A model generated the notes under the pieces. The model had not been told where the DNA came from, ran no database searches, and saw only the letters and a list, made by a program, of their open reading frames with translations. Below are positions 59,978 through 64,000 of a stretch of 64,000 bases of DNA, piece by piece. Numbering within the stretch: the stretch's first letter is position 1; each line of letters starts with the position of its first letter. Origin of the DNA: an uncultured Treponema sp. (GTDB lineage Bacteria > Spirochaetota > Spirochaetia > Treponematales > Treponemataceae); contig CAMHMJ010000002.1 in the NCBI GenBank assembly GCA_946186185.1, positions 106,432 to 170,431 of the forward strand. The letters are read 5' to 3'. A program made the position numbers and the translations under genes.

Positions 59978-60322
59978 TTACTCTGTATCTTCGTCATCGG
60001 GGGAATAACAATTTTCATTGTCAAAGACTGGTTCCACTTCCGGCCTGTAGGGAAGGTCTGCATATTCCAGGGCCTTTGGAAGGCGGGTGATTTCTTTTTC
60101 TTTTCCGAAGCAGCGGACTTTTCCATCAAATTCTTTTCCGGCAAAAAAATAATTTTTTACAGTGCTTTTTTTCTTTTCTGATGTGCTTATAAAAAGATCT
60201 GCAGACTGGAAGGGTCCGAATTCTTTTTTATCAATGCTTACAAAAATTTCTTTACCTTGATTTTTCCTGTACTCCGTAACCTGTGTTCCGTCAGAAAGTG
60301 TAATCTGGTTATTAATTTCCAT
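59978..60322 (-). CDS. Small protein of unknown function in macro-domain operon
   Basis: About 114 residues from ATG 60322, chosen because AAAGGAG lies six bases before it; the ATG at 60328 abuts the SD. Beta-rich and acidic (ITLSDGTQVTEYRKNQGKEI, FFAGKEFDGKVRCFGKEKEI, EDTE end). No family recognised. It precedes the macro-domain gene by 9 nt. Confidence 0.55.
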   Translation of the reverse strand: MEINNQITLSDGTQVTEYRKNQGKEIFVSIDKKEFGPFQSADLFISTSEKKKSTVKNYFFAGKEFDGKVRCFGKEKEITRLPKALEYADLPYRPEVEPVFDNENCYSPDDEDTE

Positions 60323-60546
60323 TAGCATCTCCTTTTTTATAAAAATTTACTGCATGTCTTATTCAGAAGCTATGCAGAGTTTTTGCGTTGGTATGCAAGA
60401 CATGAAAGTATGCTCTTTATTTATTATAATATAGCTCAAAAATTGGAATTTTCTAATTTTTTTTAAGCAGTAGTGTTAGTGTCAGTAGAAAATCGCATGC
60501 ACCCTCACGCACCTTTGAATGGTCCAAATCCCCTGGCTTTAACAAT

Positions 60547-60718
60547 AATTAGCCTGAAATTCGAGTTATTTACGATAAATAAAAATTGGCGTAGGCGGGG
60601 TTGCGACACAAAAAGCACTCAGCCACCGCGAAGCGGTACTGCCGCTTTTTGCTGGCGCGTTCACGCCGAGAGCCAATTTTTGAGTTGGAATTATAAAACT
60701 CGAAATTTGGGCTAATTA
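60547..60718. repeat. Palindromic intergenic element copy F (about 172 bp, most complete)
   Basis: Outer arms 60547-60567 and 60697-60717 match 18 of 21 as inverted repeats. Inner arms AAAAATTGGC (60581-60590) and GCCAATTTTT (60672-60681) match exactly. A hairpin ACCGC-GAA-GCGGT lies in the middle. No ORF starts in it with a credible signal. It lies in the 572-bp gap 60329-60900 that otherwise holds only AT-rich promoter sequence. Confidence 0.85.
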
Positions 60719-60900
60719 GGATTTTGTAAAAAAATCAGACTTAAATAGGAATTTTAAAAACAATAAATTATTACTTTTTATAAAAGCTGCATGGTGATAA
60801 TGGCTCTTGCGAAGGTTGACAAAAAACCGTAAATATTGCAAACTTTGGTAATATTTTCAAATGAAATTTGCTAAAAAATATATCTAGAGAGTGGTGAAGT

Positions 60901-61548
60901 ATGGGCGACGATATCCTTACAATTGAAGAAGTTGCAAAATATCTTAGAGTTTCTGATAGAACTGTTTATGACTGGGCTCAGAAGGGTGAAATTCCTGCCG
61001 GTAAAATCGGAACTGTATGGCGCTTTAAAAAATCTGAAGTTGAAAACTGGGTAAATGAACGTCTTTCGGCAAGTTCTAATCAGAAAAAAAATGAACCGGA
61101 AGTTGATGTTGCAAAAATTCTTTCACCAGATCGCGTTGTTTTCCTGAACCGCTCTACAAAACAGGATGCTCTTACTGAACTTGCAGGAATTCTTGCAACC
61201 GCTCCACAGGTAAAGAAATCCGAAGAGCTCTTGAACGAAATTTTGAAGAGGGAAGCCCTCATGTCTACTGCTGTGGGAAGGGGTATCGCCATTCCTCATG
61301 TGCGCCTTTCTTCTGTTTCTGACCTTGTAATGGCAGTTGGTGTTTGTAAAACTCCTGTTCAGGATTTCCAGACTATCGATGATAAACCTGTAGATCTTTT
61401 GATCATGATTGCGGCAGCCTATAACCAGCATACTTACTATCTTAAAACTCTTTCTTACTTCAGCGCAAAACTTAAGAATCAGGAACTTAGAACTGCACTT
61501 TCAAAGGCTTCTTCAACTGATGAAGTTTACGATTTAATCTGCCAGTAA
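60901..61548 (+). CDS. HTH-EIIA-Ntr fusion (PtsN-like regulator)
   Basis: A 215-residue protein. Residues about 5-58 are an excisionase/MerR-type HTH (LTIEEVAKYLRVSDRTVYDWAQKGEIPAGKIGTVWRFKKSEV in part). Residues about 70-215 are a PTS EIIA-2/PtsN domain with the phospho-acceptor His in VGRGIAIPHVRL. Treponemes lack a full sugar PTS but keep such proteins, which suggests a regulatory phosphorelay with HPr and HprK acting on DNA. A SD-like GTGGTGAAG precedes the ATG. Monocistronic, with a terminator. Confidence 0.9.
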   Translation: MGDDILTIEEVAKYLRVSDRTVYDWAQKGEIPAGKIGTVWRFKKSEVENWVNERLSASSNQKKNEPEVDVAKILSPDRVVFLNRSTKQDALTELAGILATAPQVKKSEELLNEILKREALMSTAVGRGIAIPHVRLSSVSDLVMAVGVCKTPVQDFQTIDDKPVDLLIMIAAAYNQHTYYLKTLSYFSAKLKNQELRTALSKASSTDEVYDLICQ

Positions 61549-61591
61549 GTTATAAATACAGTTTTCTTATAAATTCTGCTATATAAAAGAA

Positions 61592-61635
61592 AAAGCCGTC
61601 TTAATGAAGTGTACTTCAAAAAGGCGGTTTTTTTT
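61592..61635 (+). terminator. Terminator
   Basis: CCGTCTT (61596-61602) pairs with AAGGCGG (61621-61627, one G-T), with an inner GAAGT/ACTTC hairpin and a T8 run. Confidence 0.8.
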
Positions 61636-61697
61636 ATGCTCAAATACGAATAATTTATGCTGAGGCTTAAGACGGCAAAGTCTAATAGTAAAAAAGT

Positions 61698-62411
61698 TTA
61701 AAAGGCAAAATAGTCTGGTTCTTCAATCTGCAGAATAAAGTTTTTTCCGTTTACAGGGAAGGAAAGCTTGCTGGCGCACAAAAGCAGGTTCTTTACCTTA
61801 AAAGCTTTTTTAAAAATCTTGTTAATTTTAAAGTTTCCGTGCTTATCATCCCCTAAAATCGGGTTTCCCTGCTGGGAAAGGTGAATGCGGATCTGGTGCA
61901 TGCGGCCGGTTTCCAGAAGTAGGTGGACTTTCGATATCTGGTAAGTCTGTCCTTCAAATTCAAGTTCTTTTTCTTCCATTACATTGTAGTGGGTTACGGC
62001 ACTTTTTTCGTTTCCGTGCTGAATTACAGTTGTGCGGATTATTCCCTCTTTTTTGGAAAGCTTTCCCAGGCAGATGGCAGTGTATTCTTTTGTGACAAGT
62101 TTTCTTTCTATCAATTTTGTCCATTTTGCGGCTGCCAGGGGAGATTTTGCAACAATCAGAAGGCCACTTGTTTCTTTATCAAGGCGGTGCACAAGATATA
62201 CAGGGTATCCTGTCTGGAGGGGGAGTTCTTTATCCAGTGGATGGGCAACGTCTTTTCCGCCCTGAACTGAAATGCCGGCTTTTTTATTTATGATGAGAAT
62301 TTCTTCGTTTTCGTAGACAATATCAAATTGAGTTTTTGTATTTTGATTTTTTTCTGGAGCCCAGGCTTTATTACTGGCCCTTGATTTTTCCATACCGCAA
62401 TTTTCTTCCAT
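61698..62411 (-). CDS. RluA/RluC/RluD-family pseudouridine synthase
   Basis: A 237-residue catalytic domain with FDIVYENEEILIINKKAGISV, the nucleophile Asp in VHRLDKETSGLLIVAK, and LETGRMHQIRIHLSQQGNPILGD. It lacks the S4 domain of RluC/RluD. It is close in size to RluA or TruC. RNA target unknown. No SD is present; a promoter lies eight bases upstream of the ATG. The gene ends near the convergent EIIA gene's terminator. Confidence 0.9.
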   Translation of the reverse strand: MEENCGMEKSRASNKAWAPEKNQNTKTQFDIVYENEEILIINKKAGISVQGGKDVAHPLDKELPLQTGYPVYLVHRLDKETSGLLIVAKSPLAAAKWTKLIERKLVTKEYTAICLGKLSKKEGIIRTTVIQHGNEKSAVTHYNVMEEKELEFEGQTYQISKVHLLLETGRMHQIRIHLSQQGNPILGDDKHGNFKINKIFKKAFKVKNLLLCASKLSFPVNGKNFILQIEEPDYFAF

Positions 62412-62448
62412 AAGTTAAGATTTTACATGGAAGAAAGATTTGGCGCAA
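62412..62448 (-). promoter_or_regulatory. Promoter placed for a leaderless or 1-2 nt leader start
   Basis: Minus strand: TTGCGC (62448-62443), 17-bp spacer, TAAAAT (62425-62420), eight bases to ATG 62411. Confidence 0.65.
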
Positions 62449-62558
62449 GGGAGGAGGTGAAGGGGTGTCATGGTTGTAAGGGGGTGTAAGTGGATGGGTG
62501 CTATAGAACTGTGCTTGTGTCTATATGGATTTAGAGAGCCGGACAAAGTAATTATTAT

Positions 62559-62586
62559 TTGACAAGAGCAATAAGCTACCTATAAT
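62559..62586 (+). promoter_or_regulatory. Consensus promoter of the clamp-like gene
   Basis: Perfect TTGACA (62559-62564) and TATAAT (62581-62586) with a 16-bp spacer. SD AAGGA lies just before ATG 62620. Confidence 0.85.
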
Positions 62587-62619
62587 GTAATTTATATTAG
62601 TAAAAAAAAGGACACTAAA

Positions 62620-63933
62620 ATGACAAACGAAGAAAAAATGGCATTCTGGAAAGGTGGTGACCCTTCCAAGGTTTTGAGATTTACAAGTCCATATGATTAT
62701 GAGGATTGTATCGTCGGCGTTTCTACAGACGGGCGGGCTGTCTATGATCTAGTAAAAGTATATGACTATGTCTGCAAAGAAGAAAATATCGATGGAAATA
62801 CGGAAGAAGCTGAAAATCTCGTGAGGTCCATCTATGAAATGATTAGCCGTGATTTAAGCTTTTATAAACCGGAAGATAAAACTCCTGTTTTTTATCGAAG
62901 TGACTTTGTGGATATCGACGACGAAAAGTGTATTAGTGATAGTATCTACGATGATTTTTGTGATTGTATTTTAGGTGTGGATTTTAGGGATGACCGCTAC
63001 GTTTTTTCTTTGTCTAAAATGGTTTCTAAATTGAAAGATGCTTACGGAATAGAAAAAGAAGAGGCTGTAAAATATTTTTATTCCTTAAAAAAAGCCGGGA
63101 CAGTTGAAAACTTTTTTTACAATTACATAATCGTTGATGATTTGTATGAAAATATTTCCCTGCAGGATGATTCATTTCATAAAAACAATGGTTCTTATTC
63201 TGAGGATTTTGAGAAGGACTGTATTGAATTAAATGGAAAGGATTTTCTTTTTGTAATTGAAAATCAGAATAAAATTATAAAAGGCTTCCTGTATCCTAAT
63301 AAGAGGGATGTGTTAACCCATATTCAGGTAAAAAAAGCAGAAGATGATGATTCAAAGATTATTCTGAATGTTACGGATGGAAAAACAATAAGCAGTGTAA
63401 CTTTAACTGCTCTTAATAAAACAAGCCTTGCAAAGCCTTTATATCTGCACTTTTCTTTTGTAGACTTTTTGATTTCAAAAATTTCAGAAAATGATACCGT
63501 AAAATTATTCGAAGGCAATAATGTTTTATTTGTAAAAATCAATGATGCTCTTTACACCAGTACATACAAGGAACTCAAATATCCTTCTTTTGAAAGGGTA
63601 ATTCCAGCTGACCAGCCTTATAATGCTGAAATTAGCACAAAAGATTTAAAAGATTTCCTTGATTCTATTGATGATAGAGATAGTGTTGCTGGAGTTTATC
63701 TTTCTTTTAGTGCCGGTAAGCTTGAGTTTAAGATAGACGGCCTTGAAAAATCTATATCATGTAATAATAATTGTCCTGAAGGCTTTGTTTCCAGATTCAG
63801 TAGAGATTGCCTTGAGTTTTTGTCTGGTATCTATAAGGAGAAAATCATTTTTGAAATTAAGGAGCCTCAGACTCCGGTTAAGGTAAATCAGGACAATATA
63901 CTTACTGTCTTTATGCCTATGAAGATGGAATAA
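62620..63933 (+). CDS. DNA sliding-clamp-like protein (DnaN domains II-III) with duplicated N-terminal domain
   Basis: A 437-residue protein. Residues about 198-330 resemble beta-clamp domain II (SKIILNVTDGKTISSVTLTA, KPLYLHFSFVDFLISKI, NDALYTSTYKELKYPSFERVIP, compare E. coli FIFTSKLVDGRFPDYRRVLP). Residues about 333-437 resemble domain III (STKDLKDFLDSIDDRDSVAG, then FSRDCLEFLSGIYKEKIIFE and the ending ILTVFMPMKM, compare YVVMPMRL). Clamp domain I is absent. In its place are two related about 70-residue units with DCIVGVSTDGRAVYDLVKVY and DCILGVDFRDDRYVFSLSKM. It has its own consensus promoter and is not the usual dnaN (no dnaA/recF neighbours). Homology judged by eye. Confidence 0.65.
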   Translation: MTNEEKMAFWKGGDPSKVLRFTSPYDYEDCIVGVSTDGRAVYDLVKVYDYVCKEENIDGNTEEAENLVRSIYEMISRDLSFYKPEDKTPVFYRSDFVDIDDEKCISDSIYDDFCDCILGVDFRDDRYVFSLSKMVSKLKDAYGIEKEEAVKYFYSLKKAGTVENFFYNYIIVDDLYENISLQDDSFHKNNGSYSEDFEKDCIELNGKDFLFVIENQNKIIKGFLYPNKRDVLTHIQVKKAEDDDSKIILNVTDGKTISSVTLTALNKTSLAKPLYLHFSFVDFLISKISENDTVKLFEGNNVLFVKINDALYTSTYKELKYPSFERVIPADQPYNAEISTKDLKDFLDSIDDRDSVAGVYLSFSAGKLEFKIDGLEKSISCNNNCPEGFVSRFSRDCLEFLSGIYKEKIIFEIKEPQTPVKVNQDNILTVFMPMKME

Positions 63934-63955
63934 CGCGCATATAGAAAACGCGTTA
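63931..63955. other. Hairpin over the stop codon of the clamp-like gene
   Basis: TAACGCG (63931-63937) with CGCGTTA (63949-63955), loop of 11, followed by A6 and not T on the plus strand. An intrinsic terminator is therefore doubtful. Confidence 0.4.
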
Positions 63956-64000
63956 AAAAATGAGCCGCCAGGGTCATTTTAGCGTTCTCCTACAATCGCG

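Noticed and set aside
60473..60715. 80-residue ORF across the palindromic element
   Set aside because: It runs through inverted repeats, has no SD and has biased composition; it reflects the repeat.

Overview
The window looks like chromosome of a host-associated Treponema (Spirochaetota). Four things point there. The flagellar run is fliG-fliH-fliI-fliJ. GreA is carried in a ~900-residue protein of the spirochaete type. Cytidylate kinase is fused to ribosomal protein S1. An EIIA-Ntr domain is preceded by an excisionase-type HTH. Lipoprotein signals with S/C boxes and many TPR envelope proteins agree with this. Species cannot be named from the sequence. No rRNA, tRNA or CRISPR array was seen.

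Layout. 1-3.5 kb: end of a flagellar export operon. 3.6-5.3 kb: TGS/uridine-kinase-like protein (- strand). 5.4-7.8 kb: large surface lipoprotein. 7.9-14.7 kb: valS, an alarmone-hydrolase-like HD protein, a PHP phosphatase and glutamine-dependent nadE; the last three carry odd Gly/Ala/Ser-rich inserts or tails. 14.8-17.9 kb: a lipoprotein whose middle resembles the pore-forming region of anthrax PA/binary toxin B. 18.1-21.0 kb: AT-rich accessory island with a DUF3791/DUF3990 (ADP-ribosyltransferase-like) toxin-antitoxin candidate and an ATPase-TOPRIM pair. The ATPase pair lies between two exact 24-bp copies of the 5' end of rlmJ. 21.0-24.4 kb: rlmJ, a TSCPD protein, a small outer-membrane-like protein and tyrS. 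24.4-31.2 kb: a palindromic repeat, a ParB-like protein, PBP1A, a candidate small RNA with a C-rich loop, ferredoxin, an M23 peptidase, a PEGA-like protein and deoC. 31.3-35.1 kb: the long GreA protein and a TPR protein. 35.3-41.6 kb: rpe with three envelope/TPR genes, then recA and folK. 41.7-46.5 kb: scpA, scpB, rluB-like, then cmk-rpsA behind a hairpin array. 46.6-53.1 kb: degenerate sigma-54-type AAA protein, TPR membrane protein, lipoprotein and a three-gene sugar ABC importer. 53.2-58.1 kb: sufCBDSU on the minus strand. 58.4-62.4 kb: Rpn-type nuclease, macro-domain protein, EIIA-Ntr/HTH and a pseudouridine synthase. 62.6-63.9 kb: a protein whose second half resembles domains II and III of the DNA sliding clamp.

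Three wider patterns stand out. First, at least seven genes have a -35/-10 promoter with an exact 17-bp spacer placed so that transcription should start on or within 1-2 nt of the ATG, and they lack a Shine-Dalgarno; this suggests regular use of leaderless mRNAs alongside SD-led genes. Second, a family of palindromic intergenic repeats (shared AAAATTGGC and AAACTCGAAATT blocks) recurs at six places. Third, low-complexity in-frame insertions recur in housekeeping enzymes. All functional assignments come from reading motifs by eye; no database search was run.
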